Source of the DNA: Sparassis latifolia
Taxonomy: Eukaryota; Basidiomycota; Agaricomycetes; Polyporales; Sparassidaceae
Reading direction: 5' to 3'
DNA: 64,000 nt
Assembly (NCBI GenBank): GCA_018466975.1
Contig: CM031561.1
Span: forward strand, 3,906,001-3,970,000
In this document: positions 46,341-58,221 of the stretch, in pieces
Layout: every line of letters starts with the position of its first letter
Position numbering within the stretch: the first letter of the stretch is position 1
Translations under genes and position numbers: made by a program
The notes under the pieces: generated by a model
Told to the model about the DNA's origin: nothing
Seen by the model: only the letters and a program-made list of their open reading frames with translations
Database searches by the model: none

Positions 46341-48870
46341 CTGCAATGGTCGCATTCTTTGTAAAGACATACTGTACGCACTGTCTTCCTTCTGATACCT
46401 CTTTATTCCAGGCTCATTCAGACCATAGATCTTCAATACCCACAACATGTTTACTTCCCTTCTTGAAGCTCGTCGTCGTAGATCGTGCGCATGTAGTTGT
46501 CACTGGTGGTCCATAGCTTTGCTGTCCTGTAGACACATGATCGTATAATTTATCAAATCTTGGAGGTACTTGCCCGTACACTTCCGTGCAAACGGCAGCG
46601 GTAAGCTGGTGACGCCGATGGAAAGGGATCTTCGTTCCCGAAGGAGATTGGCGTACAGACATAGGCGCTGCCACACACCGAATTGCATGTTGGTCAGGAG
46701 TTACAGCACCTTGAGGACAACCCGGCCGAGCTAATGGGCACAGGCACTTCCTGGACGAAAAGAGAATAAATAAGCTTGCCAGAGGTCCTAGGATGGCCCG
46801 GCCGAGCGAATGGATACAAGTCCTGAATGAAAATACTAGGATAAGCTTGCCAGAGCCTCGCAGGCCCTGCGTGCAGTCAGCGTACCAGATCACCACAGTT
46901 TCGGAAGGCATTACACCTACAGCAATAAGAACAAATCATGATGACCTTGAGGTACTAAGTAGCTACAGGCCCCTTCTATGACCAACGTTCCCGAGCGGAA
47001 TTGGCGTATAGCATCACAGAATTGCATATTGCCCAGGCGTTATAGCATCCCGAGGACAAGTTAACCTGGCCGAGCGAATGGTCACAAGTCTTGTATGAAA
47101 CCGAGGATACGAAGAAAGGATATGTCATAACTCAGCAGCGTGCAGTCCAGCAAGACAGACCACCGCAGTCGCGGAGAACGTCACACCTGCGCCAAGAAGC
47201 AATTATAACGACCCCGAGGCCCACTAGCTGCTGGCTAGACCTCTCACGACAGCTTAGAAGCAGGGGAATGACCTCACACGGCGGAGATACTGGTTGCGAG
47301 CATGAGGAGCACGCACGGGGAACGCGTTCCATACACAGCTCCCGATATCCTGCCGGAAGCGCCAGCATCGGATTTGTGCGGTTGCGCGGGACGAAGATTT
47401 GACATTTTTCCGTGCTCTGAGGAGGAAGGGAAGGCACGCACCAGGTGGAGGAGGCAGTCATAGGGTCCAAATTTGGAGCGATTCGACCAGAGATATTCAC
47501 AGGAGCCCTGCATGCGCGTAAGGCTCGCAGCTTCAGCCTTCGGATAAAGGATATCCAGTCAGAACTTTACCAGGAATACCGGTGTGGATAGGAGCTGTCG
47601 CTGGAAACATCTCCTCGCTCTCAAGTCGAATACAGGAAAGAGGAGTAGGCGTAAAAATCCAGTCCGTTTGCAAGTTGAAGACTGATTTTGCGATTTCAAA
47701 GATATACATAGAGGTGCCTGGGTCACGGTGAGATCAAGAAACAATCTTAGACTGCCCCTCTTCTTGCATTCGAAGGCACATCGGGCACAATGAGATGGAA
47801 GAAATTTTCGTGCAGCCTAGACCGAGTGCTGTACCCGTCACGACGTCGTTCGGTATAACGCCGTACCTTCAATCCCAGCTAAAGAGTCCACATATGAGAT
47901 GCGCCTTCATCCGAGCGGATATTTCACGGTGAAGGGGGTGATATCCCAGCTCACCGGGGCGGAGGCAAACAACTTGCGTATGGGCGGTCCCTCATCGGTG
48001 TCGTCTCTGATAATGGCACAGCCAAATCGGATACCCCAGGAAAAAAAAACACAGGATTTAAATGTCCCCGCAATGCGTTCAGGAACAATTTCGGTCGATC
48101 TCGAAATGTGAGATCGACTGTGTCGATCAGGTGCCAAGTACTGGCAGCGGGCGGGGATGTCATGGTATGTATGACAAGGTAAGCCACTAAAGGAGAGTAC
48201 TGTACATAGTACGCGGCGGCATGCATGTAGAAAATGTGACGGTGCATCGACATATTAATCTAAATTCTGTTGGACAAGGATATCTGCACGGGATGGTGAG
48301 AAATACCAAGAACCGAAGCGAACTCTGCTGAGCCACTATCACCTTGTTCAATGTTCATCGTTCAACGTTCAACGTCAATGATACTCATGCGGACAAGTGC
48401 AAATTTCTGCCGACCTGGTTCCACATGGACCTCGTCTTCCTTAATCATCGCCCTACCGTGCCACCGAGTACAAGGATGTCCTTGTATGGCCAAGCGCTCC
48501 TGCGTCTACGGAAGATAGCCATGCGGCGTCTGACGCGCTCGTGCCGTGCACGCATCATCCCATGCAGCTCATAAGCCTGAGAAGGAGGCAGACAGTCTTC
48601 CAGAAATAACGGGTCACGCCGACACACTTCGCCCGTGCCGTCCTCGGAGAACCACCAGGCTCTTGGTGTACTTAAAGTCGTTGTGCGCTCCTCCAGCTGC
48701 CTCGTTCTGGTTATCAATCCATCATCGTGGAATAATTTGTCCTTCCATTCCGTGTCACCTTTGTTCATATTATCTGGCCGGGCCCCGTTCGTATTCTCTC
48801 ACCCCGGTGCCACTACCACCCAACTCCTCCTTCCACCTCGTATACGCTCAATACCACACGGACACAGTAA
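46341..48870. other. Gene-poor stretch containing degenerate repeats
   Basis: No intact gene can be supported. The repeats at 46620-47115 are listed separately. An ATG-initiated minus-strand frame at 48445-48768 (107 codons, Arg-rich C-terminus) is possible but has no motif and was not called. A short run of gttcaacgttcaacg-like sequence lies near 48345-48380. Confidence 0.4.
46620..47115 (+). repeat. Degenerate direct repeats (two full units and one partial unit)
   Basis: A block at about 46631-46768 recurs at about 46985-47115: cgttcccgaaggagattggcg matches cgttcccgagcggaattggcg, and both are followed by gaattgcat, a gttacagca/gttatagca block, gaggacaa and ggccgagc(t/g)aatgg. A third partial unit with ggccgagcgaatgg and ataagcttgccagag lies at about 46797-46856. 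The units are about 135 bp long, diverged, and non-coding as far as I can see. Confidence 0.65.
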
Positions 48871-50613
48871 TGGACCACAACAGCATTGAGTCCAAGAGCG
48901 GCGGCGGCGGAGCTAACTCAGAGCAGACAATTGTCTTCCCCGCCGTCCACCCCCGTTCAACTCATCCACAGTAGGAGTCGACATCGATACCGATTCTCTG
49001 CGGCGGGTGCTCACTCTCTTGCCAATACAGTATCACCCCTGTGGATCGACAGCATCAGTCGCGATTGGCATCTGATGACTCGAGGTGAACCGTTGTCTAC
49101 ACGATGTTGCGTCCAGTTGCGGCTTCTAATAAGCAAACAATATCTCTAGCCTTAGCATCTCACTGTATGGCTATAACGATCAATATCTGGCAAAAGAGTC
49201 GTCCAAGTAAGATGGCTAGTAGTTGCTTCTGTTCAATTCTGACGTTCTATGTTTACTCAGCTGTACGCCCACCCTTGACCCGAATGATGCGCAGCCGGAA
49301 ACTATATTCTCTTCTGACAATCTATGGTTTGTGCCGTTGCTGTCATCAAATGCCCACTTGTTGACATCATCGACAGCAGCTCGGTCGCATTACAGGGTAG
49401 CAACGCTGCAGAGCTGAAGGTCGAGGAATCTAACTTGTGAGTATAGGGCCCCACACCGATATGCAACAAGTGACGTTCTGACACTGCGTCCAGTAGGGTA
49501 ACCTATCCCGACCTGCAAGGATTCGATGCTCAGGCTCCGTTGTATGAGCCACGACTCGCCCAAGTCCCCCCTTATGTTCCACAGTCTTCTCGCTATCCTC
49601 ACTACTCTTCTACAGTTCATGAGAGTAAGCCTGAGTTGGATCGAGTGGATCGGTGCTCACGTTGGGGTACCACATCCCTCCCCCCCACCGCCGGCCAGTA
49701 CACCGGTGAATGGGGGCCGATGGAAGCATCTCCTCCGTTTTACCAGAGTGCCACCCCTTCGCAGTTCGAACATGCTACTTTACCAGCCTCTTCAGGTCAC
49801 CTTCACGGCGATAACTATCAGGTTTACCACTCTCAGTCTTCGCACTCGCACCCACAGCACTCTTATCCTCATCACGTCCACTCCCAGTCGCTGCCAGAGG
49901 TGGGAAGCTCGAGCTCGCTGCACAACCCTCACCTACCCTTCCCTCAAGCTCGCACCAACACGTACCCCTCTGCTCTATCGTCGCCAATGCATCCCGTACA
50001 TTACACACAGCCTCACGCCTCGGATGCGTACGGCGGCGCTTCTCAGCTTCCCTATCATCCTCGCTACGCTAACCACGCGCACGGCGCACAACCATACCCG
50101 CACGACCACTACCGCAGCGGGACGTACGCCCTTGTCTCGGAGAAGCCTCCAGTGACGTACGAACACCCTGAGCCTCCTCCGCGCGATTATTTTTGCCAGT
50201 GGGTGACCGACAACCGGGGCACGGTGTGCAACATTCTCCTCGACGACGTCACACCCTCGGGCATCACGCGGCACCTGCGGGAGCACCACTTCCCCTCCAG
50301 CGAGTGGAACAAGTCGTACCGTGGAATATGCCGGTGGGGCGGTTGCACCCGTTCTGAGATGGACTACGCGAGCTTTGGGAAGCACATCGCATCTGTGCAC
50401 CTCCGCGGTGCAGTGCTGTGGGAGTGCGAGTACTGCACCAGGGACTTCTCTCGCCGGGATGCGATGAAGCGGCACTTGAAGACGTGCCCGAAGAGTCCGA
50501 CTTCCGAGGTGAGCTCCGCCCCATTTGCGCCAGAGGCCGTTCCTGAGGACATGCAGAAAAATGCAGGTCCGTCCCGGCGTGCTGGGAGACACTCTTCCAG
50601 CCTGAGCCCATAA
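48871..50613 (+). CDS. C2H2 zinc-finger regulator
   Basis: The final exon (from about 49494) is well supported. It carries a Tyr/His/Ser/Pro-rich N-terminal part, then three Cys-His units: C-x9-C beginning FCQWVTDNRGTVCN and ending SGITRHLREHH, CRWGG...CTRSEMDYASFGKHI, and ECEYCTRDFSRRDAMKRHLK. An upstream exon ending KVEESN joins at an intron (about 49435-49493). Earlier exon-like pieces occur at about 48960-49045 (GVDIDTDSLRRVLTLLP), 49160-49205 (SLYGYNDQYLAKESS) and 49262-49325 (DPNDAQPETIFSSDNLWF). The ATG at 48871 is only a guess for the start. It is probably a DNA-binding transcription factor, paralogous to the frameshifted gene at 9.8-10.7 kb. Confidence 0.75.
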
Positions 50614-51046
50614 TCGTTATGGATGCGCGCAAAAATTCGAAATGTTGTCTTCCAAATAATGTCCATCTGCAGCCTTGGCTCGAATGTAGATGGTTCACAC
50701 CCGCACTCTGACTGGCCCGGCTTCGGCTTCACGTATGCCAAGGATCATTTAGGGTTCGGGAAACCCGAACAATGCAGCACAAGTCGAATTGCTTTGCCTG
50801 ATGCTTGTCTCTCCTCGCGCGTCGATATCATTCATGTATGTACAATGCTGTCCTAGTCCACCGCAGGCTGTAATTGTATCTATACGTTCCAATAAGATGA
50901 CCGAACTAAGTGGCCACGACACCGACAGAGACTGCGACTTTCATCAGCAGAGCCGTAGAGTACACTGCATTGATAGACAACCTTGTGCATCTGCCGTGGT
51001 GTCTCATTGACTACCCAGTTACCACAACGCTAAGCTCCCAGTCAAC
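50614..51046. other. Convergent 3' intergenic region
   Basis: No gene seen. The zinc-finger gene (+) and the SDR gene (-) both end into this stretch. Confidence 0.45.
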
Positions 51047-52335
51047 TTATTCCATGTAAATGCCGCCATTAACGGAGAGTGATTGGCCTACAGACTTCTC
51101 AGAGAGAACTCGGTAGCTAATAGATAATCCTGACGCTGACCGGTGATGAAGTGGGCCTCCGGCTTGATCAAGTAGGAAACGACGCTCGCGACGACCTCCG
51201 GGGTTGCTTCCGGACCATCTGGACGCTCTCCCAACAGCTGTATCGCCATCCATCCGTCATCGATAGGACATCAAGGGTGTAAATGTCAGCTCGATCCGGA
51301 ACAGAATACGTAAGTGGCGAACATGTTTCAGCGCTGCTCCATGGTTGCCGCCGAAGTACTTGTCTTCTTCAAACACCGCTGTGCAACCGGGTCGCTGAGC
51401 AACGCGGGAGGGACTTCGGGAGAAGGCGAACGTACTCAGTTGGGTGAGAATCAAGCCTGGCGCGTATGCGTTCACGGTGATGTTGTACGGTTGAAGCTCC
51501 TGCGCTGTTTGATGCATGTCAACGGATTTGCCGTGCAACCCAGCGTTGGCTCGAACACTGACCAAGACATTGTGTGAGGCCTCTTATGGCGAATTTCGTC
51601 GTGGAATAGGCAGACGTCTTCGCGACACCTATGATGCACATCGTAATCATGCTTGCGGAGTCAGGCGCTCCATTCGGTATGCGTACCCTTCTTTCCAAGA
51701 ACAGAAGACGCCCCTGTGCCACAGTTGGTGAGCGTTCCAAGATATTCACTGAATTCGAGACGGCAATGACCAGTGAAAGAAACGACTGACCAATAATCCT
51801 GCCACCACGACCCTGCTTGATCATATGCTGGGCCGCGAACTTGTAACAGAGCATGGTCCCGCGCAAATTGACTGACATAACCATGTCCCATGTCTCCGTG
51901 GACACTGATCCACGGCATTGTAGGAGACGTTGCGCGAAGAAGTCGGAAGAGAAGCGCACGTACTTTCAGTGAGCGGTTTGGCTCCGCCCCCAACGCCTGC
52001 ATTGGCTATCATCTATGCACGGCAACGTCCGCAATATGCTCTGAAACACGCGGTGGTATTGAACATACTACATCAAACCCGCCTAATTCTTCGACGGCTT
52101 TCTCAACCATGGTTTTCACTTCCGCCTCGACGGAGACATCTGCAATGAGCGGAATGGCACGGCGGCCCTTTGCCTGGATTTCGCCTACGACCTCGTCCAG
52201 CTTCACAGAATTACTTGCGATATCGTTAACGGCGATATCCAAGCCGTCGTCGGCCAACCTAAGGGCGATTGCTCGCCCAATACCCTGCCCAGCTCCAGTG
52301 ACGATCGCCACACGAGGGTTGAATTCGGCAGACAT
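51047..52335 (-). CDS. Short-chain dehydrogenase/reductase, acetoin/butanediol dehydrogenase-like
   Basis: The exons form a complete classical SDR. The cofactor loop is VAIVTGAGQGIGRAIALRLA (TGxxxGIG), followed by D-I-A-V-N-D-I; then comes MIANAGVG (NAG motif). MSVNLRGTMLCYKFAAQHMI and RIIGASSVLGKKG contain the catalytic Asn and Ser, and SAYSTTKFAIRGLTQ the YxxxK. QELQPYNITVNAYAPGLI and HFITGQ joined to SLSVNGGIYME complete it. Introns are small. The sequence resembles diacetyl/acetoin reductases and butanediol dehydrogenases more than the SDR relics at the left end of the window. The substrate cannot be fixed from sequence. The start gives MSAEFNPRVAIVTG, the usual short lead. It diverges from the hypothetical gene at 52980. 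Confidence 0.88.
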
Positions 52336-52979
52336 CGTCGCTAATGATTCTGAGAGTCTAGGCCGGGTTCACAACTGTTATGAGTAGGCAGGTCCTCTTG
52401 AGGAGGTAGAGTGGGGAAGCAATGATCCTGAAGATCGCCAGATATCGTCTGCTCGAGCGCTTCGAGTAGCCCGCAGAATGGTAGTTCTAGACCTAAGCTG
52501 GGAATAGCTTAAGCTTGATCCAGCATGATGCGCTTGTATCGCGCCTCATATTCGTAGTCACGATGTAGTGGTGTCGAACTTAGTGTCCAATGTCGAGGGG
52601 GGTACAAGCAGCGTGCAACTTGAAGCTGCCGCATAGCGATAGCTTGACACCAAAATGGCCGATTTGCCAAATCGCACAGGTCGGAGAAGGTAAATTTTGA
52701 TGAGATAACGTTGGCCAGCTGACAAGTCCCGGGGAAGGTGCGGAGCGCGAAAAGGCGTTTAGATAGATGTTATTCATTTTGAAGGAGGGGTCGGACCACA
52801 CCCTTCAAACGCGGATTCTGGGTAGGTTTACCGTCAGCCGACAGTCTGCCATGTACGCTCAAGCGCGAGGACGAGTAGCCTCAAACAGCAGGCGTTCAAG
52901 AAAGTTGACCACGTGACAGACAAAACAGGATCAAACAACACGAAACCCGCGTAACTTTTCGCGGTCACGTTCCACTCCT
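52336..52979. promoter_or_regulatory. Divergent promoter region between SDR and acidic hypothetical gene
   Basis: 644 bp between two divergent ATGs. A CACGTG palindrome (52910-52915) sits about 65 bp upstream of the plus-strand start and could be a bHLH factor site. No gene is seen. Confidence 0.35.
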
Positions 52980-53946
52980 ATGTTCCTTAACAACAATTCA
53001 GGATCGAAAATGCTGCTGTCGTCCCCTCCTAGCACGCCGTCTCGCTCTACTCGGTACCAGTCTATTTCTTATGGCTTCCCTCCTTTGAGGTCGTCACCGC
53101 TCGCGTCGTCGTCGCCTCCGCCTGAGGGGAGGTCACCCCCATTGATGGTCACGCAAGCGCGTCGTCGTTCGCAGTACAAGGCGCAGCTGCCCAGCTCGCC
53201 AACAACAATTCGCACCCGGAAGTCTGAACCTCGGAGAGCCAGTCTGGGTGGATCTCAGCGTGCTGAGGCGGTGGTACCAACGGAGGAGGCACCGAGGAAG
53301 GCGTTTCTGCGGGAGCGATTCAGACAGCGGTGCATCGAGCGCGCACAGAAGGATAGGGAGCGGAAGATCAGGGGGAAGAGGTATATGAGCGACCTGAGTA
53401 GTGATGGAGCAGATGAGTGCATGGATGAAGACGACGAGGACGAAGAGGCCATCATGGACGACGAGGTATGTCTGCGCGACACATGGCCCAGAACGTGCCT
53501 GTTCATGGTGCATAGCTTTTCCGTCGAATCATGTCAAGCGCGAACCGCAAACAGCAGCACAGCTACCGCTTATCGTACTCCTACGACGTCGGCTCGTCGT
53601 TCGACCCTGATCTCGAGGATCTTGACGAATGGGAAGCACAACTGAATGGTATTTACTCGTACCGACTCTCGTTGACAATGTTTGCAATAACTCATTTTGC
53701 ACTGCAGACGTCCAGCCCGACGTTCCTGTACCTGAAGACTATGAAGAGGACGAGATCGCGGCGTATGCCGAGGAATACCAGTTGCACCTGGAAGATTTGG
53801 ATCTGGAGCAGGTCTTCAGCACCAGCGACTTGGAGGACCAAGGCGTTGGCCTCGAGGATGCACCCATGTTCACGCGCACACAGGACAAAGGCAAAGGCAA
53901 AGAAGTTGTCTCCGCCTTCGATGACGATATCGACATGGCCATGTAG
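52980..53946 (+). CDS. Conserved acidic nuclear-type hypothetical protein
   Basis: Three exons: the first to about 53466, the second from about 53515 to 53648, the third from about 53707. Early residues are Ser/Pro-rich (SPPSTPSRSTRYQS); then a basic helix, FLRERFRQRCIERAQKDRER, followed by a very acidic run with DEDDEDEEAIMDDE. The second exon gives LFRRIMSSANRKQQHSYRL and SYDVGSSFDPDLEDLDEWE, which is the most conserved-looking part. The third is acidic and ends FDDDIDMAM. I do not recognise a named family, but this layout looks like that of uncharacterised proteins in basidiomycetes. Probably nuclear. An alternative ATG lies at 53010. Function is not assigned. Confidence 0.72.
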
Positions 53947-54639
53947 ATGATGCTCGCCGGCCCAAAGAAGTGACGGACTTATCTGTTTTACCGCCTCTGT
54001 ATTCTAGGTTGCTTAATTGCTTTGAACTATCGCATTGCTACATGTAACGGACTGTGCGCTACGATCTTCAGTATTCCTCAAACAAATAAACTACCCCTTC
54101 GACTGAGTACACGGAATCAGCGGGAGACATATATATTGTCAAGGCTGGTACAGTAGGGCACAGTGCATGGTCAGATATTCCTGCGCAATATTATTTGCAC
54201 AAACTACGGGCACCGTACGCTAGTCGCATACGAACTACGAATGCGCATAGTATGATTTACCAGAATCCTGTTTAACTTTAGTGATCCCGTCGTCAGTACC
54301 CGCTGGTCACACCGCGAAAGGAAAAAAGCTTCGCCTACGCAAACTCATCCATGGTATCTCCAATACGGTATACCTTACGTTCATACAGTCTAGGTTAACA
54401 TTGAGACGGCTCTTCTGGCTGTCTCACTCGCGCCGAGTCAGTACTTGTGGAACCTTGGGTGGTTGTCACGGCTAAGATGGACGGTCACATAAAACGTCAC
54501 ACCGTTATTTAAGCCAGCTGCCACTCAGTCAGCGGCCCTACTTTGGACTCCTTCAACGGTGTCCTCATCCTCTCGTATTCCCTCTCACTGTTTTTGGCCC
54601 ACCCAACACCTCTAATACCTCACATCAGTCAATCGCAGA
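53947..54639. other. Intergenic stretch
   Basis: No gene supported. It contains the 3' end of the upstream gene and the promoter and leader of the TFIIA gene. Confidence 0.45.
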
Positions 54640-55164
54640 CATGGCTTCCGCTTATTACGAGTTTTACCGGGGTTCCTCGTGCGTACCAGCCACTCATATC
54701 GTGCAGCCCATTGACTGCTGCACCATGGTTCTGCAGCATCGGAATGGCTCTGACAGATTCGCTCGATGAGCTCATTACCAGCGGTGCGATTACACCGCAA
54801 CTTGCGATGAAGGTTCTTCTGCAGGTCCTGTACTTTCTCGGCCGTGCGCAGTTGTGCGGTTAGGAGTGGCTGACACATGAGTGCACAGTTTGACAAGTCC
54901 CTCGCGGACACGCTGGTGAAGCATGTAAAGACAAAGACGACTCTAAAGGTGCGTTTCGTGCGGTGTGCGTACGTGGGCGATAGGCCGAATTTCTTTTCTG
55001 GGCGCTAGGGTCACCTGCACACATACCGCCTTTGTGACGACGTGTGGACATTTGTCGTCACGAATGCCTCGTTCAAAATGGAGTCCAACGAGCTCATTAC
55101 GGCAGGCAAGGTCAAGATTGTTGCATGCAAAAACGGGGATGCTATCGAGGCTGGGAAGAAGTAA
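54640..55164 (+). CDS. TOA2: Transcription initiation factor IIA small (gamma) subunit
   Basis: TFIIA stabilises TBP on promoters. Four exons give a 113-residue protein, the usual length. Exon 1 is [13 protein letters not shown]; exon 2 has [19 protein letters not shown] and QLAMKVLLQ; exon 3 is [20 protein letters not shown]; exon 4 is [17 protein letters not shown] followed by [17 protein letters not shown]. The helix bundle that binds the large subunit and the beta-barrel that contacts TBP are both complete. Three introns of about 50-70 nt have GTGCGT or similar donors. It converges on the F-box gene. Confidence 0.95.
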
Positions 55165-55634
55165 GGCCGGTGCCGTTGGGCGGCCACATCAACTTGACCC
55201 CTGTCCTCCTACCCCTCCTTCCAAGTCCATGTGTCGACTGGAACCCGTCAGAATGGATCTGCACGTCCTTTGTTCATACCCTATCGTCGCTTGTTCATTT
55301 TTTGTATCCTTGTATTCATAGGTGGCTTTCGCACCTGGCAGACGCGAGCAGAATTGTTCTCCGGATAGGACTCGATGCTACGCAGCGTATCTATATTAAA
55401 TCATGTATTGGACCGAGATGCATATGTTTTCCACTACAATTACAAAAGCTGTCCGGATCCGCGAGAAGCCCCCTTCGTTCACAAGAAGTAAAAATCCAAG
55501 AAAAAGATCAAGCGCACCATCTACAAACGTCTTGCAGCAATATTTAGTATCTGACACAACATGGAGATTTCCTCAGATTGCATCTTTATAGATAAGGATA
55601 TGCAGGGCTCCGTGGAGACCTGCCAGAGTGTTAA
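55165..55634. other. Convergent 3' intergenic region
   Basis: No gene recognised between the stop of the TFIIA gene and that of the F-box gene. Confidence 0.45.
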
Positions 55635-57649
55635 TCAGGTATTGGTGAGAGCGACCAGCCTAACGCACCCTTCGAAAAGAGGCTCGGTGCACGCAACGTC
55701 CTCAATCCTCGTTTTCAGCCACTTGATAACATCAGGACCTAACGACGCGCAATCATACAGCTCCAGCTGGCGAAGGCGCGCGGGCGCGACGACGCCGCCC
55801 AAGTACGGCACCGGGCCCGCCGCAGAGATCTCGGGGTTGCGCGCCTCGACCATCTGTACGAGCTTCGACACGCCGTCCCCGTGCGTGTGGTGGCAGCCGC
55901 GCATCGCGAGCGCACGCAGATTCGGGCAAATCCAGTGGTCCTGCTGCGGATCGTCGTCCGGCGCGCAGAGTGTCGCCAGCAGCGGCTCGAACGGCGCGCT
56001 CCCGATCTGTAGTGACAGCAGGTGATCGAGCTCCCCGAGGAAGTGCCACGAGGCGACGCCCGCGCCGCCGTAGTAGAAGCCCGAGTTCGCGCCAGGCCCG
56101 AGCCCGTAGGCGAGCGAGAGCCGGGTCAGCGACGGATTGTTGGAGCGCGCGAGTAGCGAGGCGACGGTATCTTCGATCGGATCGCGCGCGTCGATGTCGA
56201 GGATCAGTACGTCGAGCGAGGGGAGGATCAACGAGTCGACGAGGGTGCTCAGTAGGTAGTGTCCCCCAAGGTTCAGGACCTTGAGCTCCTGCAGCGTCGT
56301 TGGGGTAAGCGGCAGCACGGGCGGGTTCGGAGAGGTAAAATGCAGTGAAAGCGTCTCGAGCTCTGGGTTTGAGGCAATGATGTAGAGGATGCGATCCAGC
56401 GCGAGATGTACCGTCGGCAATGTGCGCAGCGAGAGTGAGTGCAAGTTGCGTAGCATCGGTGCACTCCACTTGAACGGGACGTGGTGCAGCGTCAGCGTGG
56501 TGAGGCTAGAAATGTCGAATGTTGAATTCGCCGACGCAGACGGAAGCCACTTCCAGTCGTGGTAGAACGCCGAATCCGCACACGAGACCTCGAACTCACG
56601 CAACAGCGGCGCATCGCCTGTCACGTCGGTCAATCACGGTATGCCGGTATGAGCGTGCACATCCACACACCTTCGATCGCCTTTAGGGCGGTGAATGAAG
56701 CGAACTGCTTGTCGAACCGAAACACGAACCTCTCCCAGCGCCGCATCTGCTCGACGAGGTAGAAGAACGCGATGTGCCCCCAGTGCATGCTGGTCTTCGA
56801 CCGCGACAAAGACGGCGCTCGTTCTGCAGACACGAGCGGTGGCATGTCCCATGGGTCTTCCTGAGACGCGGTTGATGGTGCGGACGCGACACCGTTCGCG
56901 ACGACTAGCTGCGCCGCCTGTGCGATCGGAAAAAAATGGATGCCTGCTGTCTGCGGCACTTGCACATACGTCGCGTGCGCATTAGCACCTAATCCCGGGT
57001 GGGCCAACGGTGACGGCGTCGTTGTCCAACCAGCCGGCCCGTATGTCCAGCCGTGGGCAGAGGTAGAAGACGAGCGGCGGCGGCAGGACAAGTCGATACC
57101 AGAAAACGGCTCTGAGCGCAGGAATATCTCTATGTCTAGCGGTACACTGGTGCCCGACCGTTCCAACCAGAGCCGAATAGTGTCTGCGGAAGTACTTTGT
57201 GTAGTTACGAGGCGTATCTAGGAGGAAATAATTTAGCGTCAAATGAAGACCATCCCCTCTTAACTCATGCGGCTCACCTTGGACCAGAGAACGGGCATCG
57301 ACAGTACAAGGCGACGCCACAGAGAACAGACCGCAGAGAGTACCCACGCGCAACACGGGTAGTCCTCGAAGTTGAGCAAGAAGATGTAGCGAAGCAGTTC
57401 GTGCGGCAGCCTCCTGATGGGCGATATATAGGCCAAGGTTAACGCCACTTTCTCTTGCAGAGCTGCACGCTCCCTCTCCATATCACGGACAGCACATCGA
57501 GACTCTTCCACGATGCGTGCAAGGTCATCCTCTGCCGCCTGTATCTTGTCTGAGAGTACACGGACAGCAAGCCTATCCGACACTAGCTCTCTCCGAGCAT
57601 CTGCGAGCGTCGCTTGGGTTGCTGGCTCTGGTAGATTGACGAAAGACAT
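55635..57649 (-). CDS. F-box protein with LRR-like C-terminal region
   Basis: An N-terminal helix of about 60 residues (LADARRELVSDRLAVRVLSD ...) looks coiled-coil. Next comes the F-box, SPIRRLPHELLRYIFLLNF to SVCSLWRRLVLSMPVLW-type residues, the usual mushroom F-box (lPxElL..IF). An intron lies after VLWSKI (about 57210-57260). The middle region has a variable, Ser/Ala-rich insert. After another intron (near 56635-56680) a long leucine-rich part follows, with PMLRNLHSLSLRTLPTVHL, TLQELKVLNLGGHYLL and PNLRALAMRGCHHTHGDG. F-box proteins pair with Skp1 to bring substrates to a cullin ligase. This family is large and fast-evolving in agaricomycetes and the substrate cannot be guessed. Confidence 0.85.
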
Positions 57650-58221
57650 GGGTATGCAGCTAGATCGTGGTTAACCCAGTGCCACGCGGCGCGTATATCA
57701 GGATCATTTCACGTTGGAAACACTTCGTACATACCCAAATTAACCCCTGATATCCAGCGATAACCAAGCGGATGGGTGCAGCGGCAGTATGTGAGACTTG
57801 AGAGTGCTTCGACTGGTGATCTCAGGCTATCCAATGAAGACCTTCCAAACCGGGACAAGTACCAGGACCCCGAGCACGCTTATATACATGATTTGCCAAG
57901 CAAGCCTCATGCACGTTCGACCCGTGTGTCTCCATCACAATCCCTCCGCCCAGCAAGCTCATAACATGACAGGGAAAACGCTGGGAAAAGGGAGGATTCC
58001 GCAGAAAAGACTGAGGAGAGGGACTGCATTTACTTGTACGTGACTAGAACAAACTCTATATTTTTCGTAATTAGAGACTCAAAATTTGCAGAGGTTCAGC
58101 GTCCCGGGAACAACGTCAGACACGTTAGTGGTGCGCCACATGTCAGCTATCCTCTTTTTCGCCGTTGGCTCGGATACAAATCGACGTCGACGAATGCTCA
58201 CGGCCATTTTCAGCGGTTGAC
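57650..58221. promoter_or_regulatory. Divergent promoter region between F-box and amidase genes
   Basis: No coding sequence seen. Both flanking genes start at the borders of this 572-bp stretch and read outward. Confidence 0.35.

Noticed and set aside
48445..48768. 107-codon minus-strand frame as a small gene
   Set aside because: It begins with ATG but has no recognised motif, promoter evidence or family resemblance.
55753..56469. 238-codon minus-strand frame overlapping the F-box gene
   Set aside because: It is an Arg/Ala-rich shadow frame of the GC-rich leucine-rich region in the true frame.
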